NCBI GenBank assembly: GCA_016858145.1
Contig: JAEHOE010000047.1
Span: forward strand, 1 to 64,000
DNA length: 64,000 nucleotides
From: Edaphochlamys debaryana
Taxonomy: Eukaryota; Chlorophyta; Chlorophyceae; Chlamydomonadales
Direction of reading: 5' to 3'
Part shown: positions 46,601-57,900 of the stretch, piece by piece
How positions within the stretch are numbered: the stretch's first letter is position 1
Layout: each line of letters opens with the position of its first letter
Notes under the pieces: model-generated
Databases searched by the model: none
What the model saw: only the letters and a program-made list of their open reading frames with translations
What the model was told of the DNA's origin: nothing
Program-made: the position numbers and the translations under genes

Positions 46601-47614
46601 CCCCCCCCCTTCCCTCTACCCCAGGGACGCTGCCGCCAAGAAGGCCTCCGAGAAGCTCCGCGCGGAGGCCCTCAAGTGGGTGGGGTGGGGTGGGGCAAGC
46701 TGACGCCCAAACTCAGGACCTTGCATGTGGCCTGCCGCCCCACCCCCCTCGTAACCGCGCCCGCCCCCTGTCCCCCTGCCCCCCTGGCCCCCCGGCGTCA
46801 GCGCGATCCCGCTCAGCAACAAACACCCCCTGCCCCCCCCCCAGGCGCGCCGACAAGCTGCTCAAGGCCTCGGTCAGCCGGCAGCAGGCGGAGGCGGCGG
46901 CGGCGGGAGGTGAGCGGCCCCGCCTTGCTCCTCATGCACGCTGCTTACCTCCTCAGCCTCCACCTTGTCACCTCCCACCACCTCCACAAGCTCTCGCCTT
47001 CGATGTCGCCTCGGGCTTGGCATCCTCCTTGGCAACTTCCCTCCCTCTTAACATGCCCTGGCTGCCACTGCCCTCGCCCGCCTCCACCCACCTCCCCTCC
47101 CCCTCACGAACCTCCACCCATCCCCACCCATCCCATCCCCATCCCCACCCATCCCAGGCGGCGCCGACTTCGGGCTCATGAGCGATGTGGGCGCCACAGC
47201 GGCCGCGGGCGCCGACCAGAGCAGCACCAGCCGCGGCGCCTCGCTGCGGCGGCGCGCGGCGGTGATGGGGCGCGAGGACAACCCGGAGGTGTACGTGGAG
47301 GCGCGGCACCAGCAGGTGAGGCAGGGACCTAGGGACCTGAGGGCTGGGCTGGGTTGGGTGTGTGCCGCCTCCACCCACGCTGAGTTCTGACCAATGCAGT
47401 TGCGTGCCTCTCACGCCTGTACCCTTCACGCTCCGTCGGAACCCCACTCGCTTTCCGCCCCCGACCCCCCTTTCGCCAGATCGAGCGGCGCGTGCGGGAG
47501 GTGGTGGAGGACACGCTGCTGGACCAGGGCATCGCGGCGTACCGCTACGTGGAGAGCGTGGAGGGGGCGGGAGGGGGCAGCACGGTGGGGGGCGGAGGCG
47601 GCTCGGAGGACTAG
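37627..47614 (+). CDS. FAM161: FAM161/UPF0564-family centriole-cilium protein
   Basis: Thirty-two exons give 1,453 residues: 37627-37698, 37842-38013, 38113-38202, 38314-38476, 38631-38758, 38882-39284, 39410-39712, 39907-40000, 40209-40292, 40437-40471, 40614-40776, 41031-41575, 41818-42115, 42275-42373, 42499-42540, 42658-42717, 42866-43032, 43167-43296, 43584-43712, 43923-43969, 44109-44250, 44599-44714, 44930-45052, 45423-45486, 45682-45726, 45943-45990, 46140-46196, 46320-46453, 46625-46675, 46845-46909, 47158-47315, 47480-47614 (stop TAG). Residues ~990-1300 match the UPF0564 region: PFSFVERERNRP, FRARPLP, KPFSFYYRDQE, and EMRWPYKSPRGK (human FAM161A has a similar RWPYLSPRRK). FAM161A is a microtubule-binding centriole and photoreceptor-cilium protein, so a basal-body or flagellar role is likely. 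The N-terminal 970 residues are low-complexity (Pro/Ser/Gly/Arg) with an SRSPSP-type patch in exon 12 and short helical charged segments. The start exon is inferred from phase and is less certain. Confidence 0.85.
43890..43916 (+). repeat. (ACC)n microsatellite in a FAM161 intron
   Basis: About eight ACC/CAC triplets lie directly before the acceptor of exon 20, acting as part of its C-rich 3' tract. Confidence 0.85.
44488..44556 (+). repeat. 15-bp minisatellite in a FAM161 intron
   Basis: Between four and five copies of TCCCTCCTGTCCCCC lie in intron 21, upstream of the acceptor at 44598. The repeat extends the pyrimidine-rich tract. Confidence 0.9.
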
Positions 47615-48929
47615 GCGGCAGGAGCAAGGGAAGGGGTGGCTCAAGAGGTTGAAAGGTGGGGAAAGGCGTAGGAGTGGCCGGTCTGCCGGTGAAGGCTGAT
47701 CGCTGATGTTGGGCGCTCAACGCCCCATAACCTAAGTACCTAACGGGGTCGGAATGTCGGATGGGTGCGACATGGGAACCGTGACGGGCGTGAAAGATGC
47801 AAGAGTGAAAAGGCAAAGGCAGGCGCTGGTATCTTCTGGTATGAGTCAGGCGGTGGGGTAGGAAGGTTGCGGCAACACAGCAAGACCGTGGCGTGTAACA
47901 CAGCAAGACCGTGCGCTTGCCCTTGCCACGTTGCCAGGACCTGCCATTTCTCCCGCGATTTTTCCGGAGATCTCCCACTTGCCCTGGGCTCCTGGGCAGG
48001 ACCTGCCGATTGTTTCCACGGAGCGCCGAGGACTCGAGCAGCCCTGCCGGGCGAGGGCGCCGGAGCACAAGGGCAACAGCTCGTCATCAGCAGTTCCCAG
48101 GCCCTTCGGCGAAGGCAAGCAGGGGGAGCTCGCGTGGCAATCTGCTGCGCGGCGTGCTACGATCGATCATCCACAGCCGACCACAGGGGGTGCCTGTTGC
48201 TGCTTTGTGGTCCTGTCATCGGGGCTTGGGCAGGTGGTGTGGACAGCTGGCGTCAAGCTCTCCGCTTCAGTGCTCAGCATGTCGTGCGAGGTCGGGGTGC
48301 TTCCAGCCAGGGCTTAGGGTGCTTGCATGGAAGGGGCGCGACCCCCCACTCACTCCCTGACCCCCCAAGGAACCCGTGCATTGCCACTGTACCTCTACTG
48401 CGCATACACAGCACACCCACACTCACAGACCGGACCAAGCTGTGTCTGGGGGGTAGGACGCAGTTGCATCCCGCGTTAGCCATCAGTGCTTACGACGAAT
48501 ATGGCAAGCGATGCCATGCGGCACGCTTTCACCCCGCCAAAAAGATTTACTATCATGGACCATTATTAACGCGGAACTCAAAACCGAACAGTCCATACAG
48601 CGAGCTGACGGCCCGCAGAGCCAGCGGGCCCACCACCCGTCACACAAGTATGCTGGGAACAGGCCCCTAGGGACCCCATAATACACAGTAACACTCGAAC
48701 GCAGCACACAGAGGAGAGGTCTGCGCGCACAGGTCGCCAAAGCTGCTCTCACGCTCAGTCTTCGGCTGCTCGCTCGCAGTGCGCCCTGCGGTGACATATC
48801 TGCTCTCACACACTATCCTCGGAACAAAACTTCCTCACGCCGCTGCTTGTACACGCACGCTCCACCGGTACGCGCCCTCCACCCCTCCGCCCTCCACCCA
48901 GCCTATGCCCCTACTCCCATCCTCCTGCC
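47615..48929. other. Convergent 3' region, FAM161 (+) / coiled-coil gene (-)
   Basis: A 1.3-kb interval between converging stop codons. It contains TGTAA at 47894-47898, flanked by a 16-base direct repeat (ACACAGCAAGACCGTG at 47875 and 47898). No further gene is supported. Confidence 0.5.
47894..47898 (+). terminator. Candidate TGTAA poly(A) signal of the FAM161 gene
   Basis: TGTAA 280 bases after the TAG stop, between two copies of a 16-base direct repeat. Confidence 0.5.
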
Positions 48930-51900
48930 TCACCGCTTGCCCGCCTCTTGCGGCCGCCCCTGACCCGCCCCCTGGTCCGCCGACGCCATGCTCTGCGCAA
49001 TCGCCAGCGGAAGCCCCGCCACCACCGCCGCCCACGCATACACGGCCTGGGCCGAAGGCACGATCGCGCCCGGCTCGGCCCTGACTGCCGGCTTCGGCCC
49101 GGCCCCGGCCGCCGCCGCGCGGGCGCGGGCCGCGAGCCGCGCGGGGCCAGGCTTGCGTGCGCCCGCCTGCTCAGCCGGCGCGGGCAGGGCACCCGCGGGC
49201 GGGGCCTGCTGGGCGGGCTGCGAGGCGGCCGCCGCCTTCCTCTTTACCATTTCCCGGTACAGAGAGGCGGCCAGGAGCGTGGAGCTGTTGGATGGGGTGG
49301 TGTCATCGTCGTCCTGCACCTGGTCCACGGGGACGGAGCGGGGAGGGTCGAGCGCCGAGGCCGCAGCGCGGCTCAGCCGGCCCGGCGAGCCGGCCGGCTT
49401 GGGCGGCTGCTGGCCGCCGGAATCGTCCTTGCCCTTGCCGCCCATCAGCCCGAATAGTCCGCCAAAGAGACCGCCGCCGTTGGCTGGCTTGCCGTCGGCA
49501 GCCGGCGCCGGTGGCGGCCCGGCAGCGGCTGCCCGCTGGGCCGTGGATCGCCAGGCAGTGCCGGGCTTGCCGTTGGCCCCAGGCACCGGCGGCCACTGCT
49601 GCGGCGGGGTGGCGGGGCCGCCGTCGGCGCCCACGGCCGGCGGCTGCGGGGTGAGGTCGTCGTCGCTCGGGGAACCCGACATGGAGCCGCCGATGCCCCG
49701 GCTGGGGACCACGTTGTTGGCCACCCCGGTGGCGGCCTGCAGCTCGCGAAGCTGGGCCTGCGGGGGCAAGGAAAGCGGGAGGGCCAAGTAGCGTGCGATG
49801 GCGAGGAGGTCAGCGCAAGAAGGGCCGACAGACGGCGCCCTGCCCGCCGCTTTTGTGATCTACAGGTGACGTGTTTCCAGGCCACATCACCCAGCCGGTA
49901 TCACACCTGCAGTGCCGCCACCATGCCCAGGGCCTGCTCCAACGCCCGCTGGCGGTCCGACAGCTGGTCCTCGTAGCCACGGCGGATCTGGGGGGAGGGG
50001 GGGGGTTCAAGAACGAATGATGCGGGGAGAGGGTCAGTGCATTCCAGTAGCCCAGAGGAGGAGGCGCAGCTCGAAGTGCAGGGCGAGTGGGGAATGGCAA
50101 GTGGCGAGGGAGCAAAACTGTCAGGAGCAAGGGTGGCATCGCATCCAGCCAAGCCGAGAACACAAGGAGCGAGAGCTGGAGGGCGGGCTAGAAGGCTGGG
50201 AGCCCTTCAGCCGCGGCCCTACCTGCTGCACCTCCGCCTCGTGCGCCCGCTGCATGACCTCCAGCTCGGTCCGGCGCTGTGCGTCCGCGGCCGCCCGCGC
50301 CTCCGCCAGCTCCGCCTCGTAGCGGGCAGACAGCTCCTGGAGGGGGGAGGGGGGAAAGGGAGGGCGGGGATTAGTACTGATGCACCACCAAAATTGGTTC
50401 CGGGCAGAGCGATGGGGGGAAACTCCTGCCCTACAACAGGGGGCTGGAATGGCAAGTCTCCGCGCCCCACCTTGGCCTGTGCTGCTAGGGCCTGCGCCGC
50501 CTCGGCCCGCGCCTCGCCCAGGGCGGCGGCAGCGGAGGCCAGCTGCGCGGCGTGCTGCGTGCGTAGGTCGGCCAGCTGGGGGGAGGGCGCAGTGCGGTGA
50601 TGGGGGAGAAAGGAAGTGAGCACAGAATGTCTTATGATCAGGGCACGCGGCTGTAAGCAGCTTTGGACCAGGTTTATGCCATGAGCTCGACGCAAGGCCG
50701 TTGAAGGTGCCACAGTGCGACGCATCCCCGCCCTCCACCTCCTACCGCAACCCGCCCGACCCCATCCCACCTCGCCCGCCACCCACCTCCGCCTGCAGCT
50801 CCGCCACCTCGGCCGCGTGGCCCCGCCTGAGCGTCTCCACCTGCTCCCCCAGCGCCGCCTCGCGCGCCGCCGCCTGCGCCTCCAGGTCCGCCACCCGCGC
50901 CTGCGCCCGCCCCAGGGAGGCCTGCAGGCCGCCCACCTTGGAGCGCAGCGCCTCGGCTGGGCGGGGAGGAGGGGAGGGGGACAGAGCACACAGGGCGGGG
51001 AGCGGCAGGGCGTGATGTGGAGCGATGTGGAGGAGGTATGCGAGTGATCACCAGCCAGCTGCAACTCGTGTACCTTTCGGTGTCCTCCTTCCCCAAGGCG
51101 CACAGTACCGGCACCGAGCAACCCGCCTCAATGATCACCGTGCGACCCCGCTCACCCGCGGTGCGGATGCCGGACTCTGCCTGCCGCGCCGCCTGCAGCT
51201 CCTCCCGCAGCTCCGACAGGACTGCGTCCTTGGCGCCCCACTCGCCCTGCAGCTCCTCCTGCAGGGGCGGGGCGGGGCGGGGCATGTGAGGAGGCACACG
51301 CGGTGAATGGTGGAGCTGGGCTAAGGCCTGAGGGCTGACTGGATCGGCGCTGGCGAGGGCGCGAAACCCAACAGCGGCGGTGTAAGCATAAGTGAGGACC
51401 GGTGCACCGTGCACGGCTCACCAGAAGCGCGCGGGTCTGCTCCTTGGCTCGCTCCTCCAGGGCCGCCACCTCGGCCTCGTGGTTGGCCTGGGCAGACAGC
51501 AGACGGGGTGTCAGCAGTCCGAAGGTAAAGGTGGGGACGAGGTGCTTGCTGGTGGTGCGACCATACCAACGCCAAACCCGCGAAACGTTTCGCACCGCGC
51601 CCTTCACCATTCCCGGCCGAACCTCAGTTGCACTCGTTCCAGAACCAGTTTTCACCCTTCACAACCCCGCCCGCCCAAACCCGCCTGACATGAAACCCCA
51701 GGTGCCGCGCCCAGCGCACCTGTGTAGCGCCCATGAGCGCCGCCAGCCCCGACAGCTCCCCCAGGGAGGCCTCCAGCTGCTGCTTGCGCTCCTCCGCCTC
51801 CCGCTTGGCCGCCTCCGCCTCCGCCCGCAGCGCCTCCAGCTGCGCCTCCAGCGCGGACCGCACGGTGGCCGCCTCGGCCGCCGAGGCGTCCAGGGCGGAG

Positions 51901-54900
51901 CGCACCTCGGAGGCGGAGGCGGCGCGCGTGGCGGCCTCGGCCAGGGCAGCGTCCTGGGGAGGGAAGAGGAGGGAGAAGGGAAAGTGGCGGGGTGGTAGAA
52001 GAATTGCGCTTGAGGCCCCAACCCGCCGCTGGGAACAGACCGCAGATGGAAGACGACGCAGTGGCACCGCATGTTCACATGGCTCTCCGGCCCAGGACTG
52101 CAACCTCAGTTCCTCACCCTCTGCTTTCGGGCTTCCTCCGCCGCCTGGCGCGCCTCCCTGAGCCGTGCGTCCAGGTCCGCCGCCACCGCCTCGCCCGCCA
52201 CCTTGGCCGCCGTCAGCTTGGCCTCCAGCTCGGAGCGGGCGGAGCCCTCGGCGGTCCCTCGCTCCACAGCCTCCGCCAGAGCCGCCTCCTGGGGGTACGG
52301 TGGGCCGGGAAGGTCCGCGGTGGTGAGAGCAAGCGCAAGCAACCGCGGATGGCGTGCGACCATATGCCGGGGAAGTTGTGGCACTCAAGGAGCCGCGCAA
52401 GTGGTGGCGCTCAGTATCCACTGCAAAATCTATCGCTAGCTCTTACCCGCTCACGGCGCGCCGCCTCCGCCTCCTGCCTGGCCGCCTCCAGCTTGGACTG
52501 CAGCGCAGCCACCGCCTCGCTCTGCCCCGCCTGCGCCGCTGCCAGTTTGGCCTCCAGCTCCCGCCGCCGCTCATCAGCCGCCGCGGCAGCAGCCTCCAGC
52601 TCGGAACGAACGGCCGCGGCGGCTGCACCGCTCTCCGACGCCTCTGCCAGAGCCGCGTCCTGGGGAAAGAAGCAGAGGCGCGGGCACAAGTTGGTTGACA
52701 AGACCGGAATCAATCGGCACTGACGAAAGAGCGAGACACGCGCAAGCCTGTTGTCATGAGCAGATCAGCGCTGAAGACAAGCGGGCGGACAGCTGGTGGT
52801 GCGTTGAAGTAACTCGCTCACCCGCTCGCGCCGGGCGTCCTCCGCCTCCTTCTTGGCCGCCTCCAGCTTGGACTGGAGCTCCGCGAGGGCCTCGCCCTGC
52901 CCCGCCTGCGTCGCTGCCAGCTGCGACTCCAGCTGCCGCCGCTGCGCCTCCGCCGCCTCCGCGGCTGCCTCCAGCTGGGAGCGGAGCGCGGCGCTGGCGG
53001 CAGCGCCCCGCTGCTCGGCCTCCGCCACGGCGGCCTCCTGCACAGCACAGCAACAGCACCGGGTCAGAGAGTTGTAAACAGGAAGTAGCCATGGGGCTGT
53101 CCTTTCCGTTGATACCTGAGAGATGGGACCATCGATATCGACCCTGCTGCGCAAATGTCCTTTCGTCCCGCACTAGCACTTCAGGGGATCCGACGAGGAA
53201 CGGACCTGTGCGCGCAGAGCCTCCGCCGCCGCGCGCCGCGACTCCGCCAGCTTGGCCTCCAGCTCAGACACCGCCAGCTCGGCAGCGGAGCGTGCCGCCG
53301 CCAGCTCCGCGGCGTGCATCTGCGCCGCCGCCAGCGCCGCCGCCTCGGCCTCCAGCCGGTCATCGGCGGCGGCCTGGCGCAGCTCCTGCAGGCCAGGGGC
53401 AAAGATAACGAGGTTGTGGCGGCGGCAGGGCGCGATGCTGGACGCGGGAGGACGCAGCACTACAAGTGGGGTCGGACGTGCAGACTGTGTGCGGGCAGCG
53501 GCGCGGTAGATACGGTACGCCCTTGTCACGACCCGAGCCCTGCAACACACCCGCGTCCCTTGCCCTGCGTGTCCTGTGCCCGTGGCCATTCATACGCGGA
53601 AGGCGTGCCATTCCCCTTCTTTCCCCCACCTTCCCCCGCACCTGCAGCTCCGCCAGCTGTGACGCCCGCAGCGCAGACAGCTGCTCGGCATGGCGGCCCG
53701 AGGCGGCGCCCAGCTCCGCGGCGTGGGCGGCGGCGGCCTCCGCCAGCTGCCGCTGCAGCTGCTCGGCCTGGGAGCGGGGCGGGGCGGGGCGGGAGCGGGA
53801 AGGGGGGTGGAGGAGGTAACTAGGTAACGAGGAGTCAAGGGGGAGTGCGCAGGCGGGGAGCGAACGACAGCGCGCCGAAGGTTGTGGACGGCGGCTAGCT
53901 CACCAGTGACTTGTTGGCGGCGGCGTCCGCGCGCGTCGCGTCCAGTTCCTGGGTCAGACCCGCGCGGGCGGCCCCCAGGTCAGACGCAGCCTGCAAGAGG
54001 GAGCAAGAGGGAGCGAGAAAGCCGGCTGGGCAGCCGCTGGTGTTTGAGGTGGTGTCTTGCAGGCAGTGGTGTGTGAGGTCCAAGCGCTTGCCTGCCCAGT
54101 GCTTACCTTGGCCTGCGCCTGCGCCAGCTGTGCCTCCAGCGCCGCCCGGACATCTGCCAGCTCCTTCTGGCTCTGCAGGGCGGGGGAGGCGGGGGTGCTG
54201 ACACTGTGACACGCGGCAGCTGGCAAGAAACGACCAGTGTTGCGTGGTCTGGCATCGAGAGCAAGCAGGCTGGCCCGATCCACCCACCCGCGCCTCCGCC
54301 TCCGCCTGGTGGGCATCAAAGTGCTCTCGGGCCGCGGACAGCGCCTGCCGGTTCTGCGGGGGGCACGGGGTCCACGGGGAGAGCAGCTGCAGTCAGGATG
54401 CTGGTGAGCAGCCGCCAGCGACCGACCGGTGCCTGTGCCTTTGCGCCTTCTTTCTCCCCCACTCATCCCCTCAACTGCACACGGTCGCATGGACAAGCCT
54501 CCCTCGCGGCCCTGCCCCACGGCCGTGGCCCCTCACCTGCAGCTTGGTCTCGGCCAGCTGGGAGTCCAGCTCGGCCCGGGCGGCCTCCAGCTCCTGCTGG
54601 CTCTGTACAGGGAGGGGCAGCGGGGCAAAAAGCAAACATGCAAAAAGGGTTCAGCGCTTCAGCCACGGGTCATGGCAGCAACGTCCCTATTCCAGCAAGG
54701 ATTGGCGCATTAGAATCAGCAGCGAAGGAGCAGCGAAGGAGCAGCGAAGGAGGCAGGAAGGATCTCAACTCGTGCGTGCGCGGGTGCTCACCCGGGCCTT
54801 GACCTCTGCGAGCTGGGCCTCGTAGGCCGACCTCATGCCGCCCAGCTCCTGCTGGGCCTGGGGGCGAGGGTGGGGGGAGGGGGGTTGGGAGGAAGGGAGG

Positions 54901-57900
54901 AGGAGGGGGGCCTGTGTCAACCCGTGTCAAGCGCACGGGGCGGGCGAGTGCGGGCATGGCACCCGTTTCTTTGAACAAAGAGACTGTGTTTTAGTCTTCA
55001 AGTTCGACTTGCCTGGGCCTGAGCCTCGGCCAGCTGCCCCTCGTAGGCGGTCTTGAGTGACTCGAGATCCTGCAAGGGGGATACGGGTCGGGGTCAGCAT
55101 CAAGGCAGCCACGAGCAGTTCCGCCATAACGGGAAGGGGCTGCGGGGAGGCCGCTGTGGCTACACAGGTCGAAGGACAGCGCGGTAAGGGACATGAAGGA
55201 GCGCACCTGCTCGCGTGCAGCGGCTGCCTGGGCCTCGAAGGCGCGACGCAGGGCCTCCAGCTCTTGCTGGCTCTGCGCGAGGCGGGGCATGGGCATGCAC
55301 ATCACGTGAGCTTCCGGGGCCTCTCGCAAGCCCAGGAGTCGTAGGCGCCGCGACGGTTGACGACCAGGGCCGACACGCCCTTGAACAAGCTCCAGCCAGC
55401 ACACGGCCCACCTTGATCTGCGTCTCAGTCAGGAGCGCCTCGAAGGCCGAGCGCGTGGCTGCCAGCTCCTCCTGGCCCTGCACGACGGATGGGTGTGCAC
55501 GTGTTACACGTGAGGGGATCGTCATGGGGCGCACGGGGGCGGTCACTAGGAGGCAGATCTGCTGCGCATGGTGCTCGTCCCAGGAAGGCCAGGCCGTGTG
55601 TGCGCTGCCAGGGACCCTACAACCTAGGACAGACTCGGGACCCACCCTCGACTGAGCCTTGGCCAGCTGCTGGTCGTAGGTCTCGCGCAGCGCCGACAGC
55701 TCGTCCAGGTTCTGGACGCGGCAGGACAAAATGAGACAGTCCGCATTATTCAGATGACTCAGTCCGCGTTGATATGATCAATCGACGTGCAGTTCAATGC
55801 AACAGTAGCCAGCCTAGACCAGCAGGCTCACGACCGCCAGCGCACCATGATTGAGGCCTGCATCGCTGCGGTCTGCGTCTCCTCGAGCCGCTTCTCGGCC
55901 TCCTCGGTGCGCTTGCGCAGCGCCTCCGCCTCCGCGGCCGCCGCCTCGGCCTGGCGCCGCTGCGCCTCCAGCGCCGCCTGCGCCTTGGCCTCGCTGTCTG
56001 CCCGCATCTGGGGTGGGTGGGGTTGGGGCGGTCAGGGAAGAAATGCGGGAGATCGAGGGTGTTGTGGAATGGCGGGGTGAGAGGGCGGGGGCGTTGCGCG
56101 TAGGCGACCGTGTGCGCAGGCTTGGGGCTGAGTGTGCCCTGCAGACCCCGGGTCGCTCACCCGCCGCTCGCGCGTCATGCCCTCCTGCTCGGACCGCCGC
56201 AGCGCCTCCATCTGGCTGTTCAGGTCCTGTACGGCGTCACACACACATGGCCAAGACAGTCGCTGTCAGCACCTCTCACCCCGTCCTCACCAGCCGCGCC
56301 TCCCATATGCGCCTCTAGCTCTCGCACAACACCCACATGCGACCGCCCACCGCCCTAGCCCGTCGCCACCCACCGTCACAGTGGTTTGGAAGCTGGCCTC
56401 GCGCGCCGCCACCTCGGTGCGGTGCCGCGCCGTGAGTGCGTCCACCTCGGCCCGGTGCACCGCCAGCGCCGCCTCCAACTGCTGCTGCATGGCGGCGGCG
56501 GCCGCCACCTGCTCCTCCTGCGGGCGGGAGCGGGAGTTGGAGAGAGGGTTGAGAGGAGGTGAAGAAAGAGTGGGGAAAAAGGGTGGGAAACGGGCTTGCC
56601 GATTCGGTGATTGCAGCTGGCTTCGTCAGCCACGTCTCGCGCATGTTTACAGTCCAACCCCGGCCCCCACACCTGCAGTGCCGCCTGCTGTGCCTCCAGC
56701 GCCTCCCGCCTGGCCGCCACCTCCTCCAGCACCGTCAGCTGCAGGGGTGAGAGGCGGAGGCAGCATCACACACAAACACGTGATGGGTTCGGGATGGGCG
56801 GGATGGGTCGTGCTTCGGACTCCCCGGGCTTTCGGTTCCGTATCTAAGGCCCGCGGGCTAGTCACCGCGCCTACGCTTCCTCCGGCTCAATCGAGCAGCC
56901 CTTCACACACAGACCCACGCCTTAAACAGGGTATCACCAACGCGCCAACGGAAGGCTAGGAGGCGGTATCAATCAAGCGGCCCTCCCGCCCCCACCTGCT
57001 GCTCCACCAGCCGCGCCTCGTACTGCCGGCGGGTGGCCACCAGCTCCACCGCGGCGTCCGCGAGAGCGCGCTCCGCCGCCGCACGGGCCGAGGCCGCCAC
57101 CGCCAGCTCCGCCTCGCGGCGCGCGGCCTCCTCCACGCCCCGCGCCAGGGCGGTGCGCGCCTCCTCCAGCTGGGCGCCCAGGGCCTGGGCCAGAGCCTCC
57201 TGTGGGCGCAAGGGAACAGGTGCCACTGAGTGAGCAGCGCTCCGGGACGGGGCGGTTGGGCCCAGGTTGAGGCTCGGAGGAGCGCGCAGTTGCAGCCCAC
57301 CGGAATGCTGGGATTAGCGTCCGGCCTTCCCCGTTCCCACCCCTGGCGCACCTTCTCGGCCCGTACCGCCGCCAGGTCCCGCTCCGCCGCCGCTGCCAGG
57401 CCGCTGCGCGCCGTCGCCACCTCCTGGGCCACCGTCGCCTCCTGCTGGGACCTGTCGGAAAACACAGCCGCCAATCGGGAAAAGCGCGTCAGCAGGGCTG
57501 CTCGCGTCAACACGACTCCCCTGACCCGCCGCTAGACCCGTGGACCAGAGGCAGCAAGCTGTGGAGCAACAGGGCAGGGTGCGGCCTCACCTGAGGTCGG
57601 CCAGCTCTGCCGCGTGCCGCTGCTCCGCCTCGCGCAGGGCCGCCTCCAGCGCCGCCACCTGCTCCTGAGCGGCCTTGGCGGCGGCAGCCAGACCCGCCTG
57701 GTCGGCCACCATGGCTGCATACCTGCGAGGTCGCAGGGAAACAATTGTGAAAGCCATGCTATCAAGCCACGTACGAAGAAAGATAGTTTTGCACCGTGAT
57801 GCGGTGCTGCCCGTGCTAAGCAGAATGATAGCACGAGACCCACATCTCCTGGCGGTTGAGCAGCTCGGTGCGCAGCGCCTCCACCTCGCCGCCCAGCACC

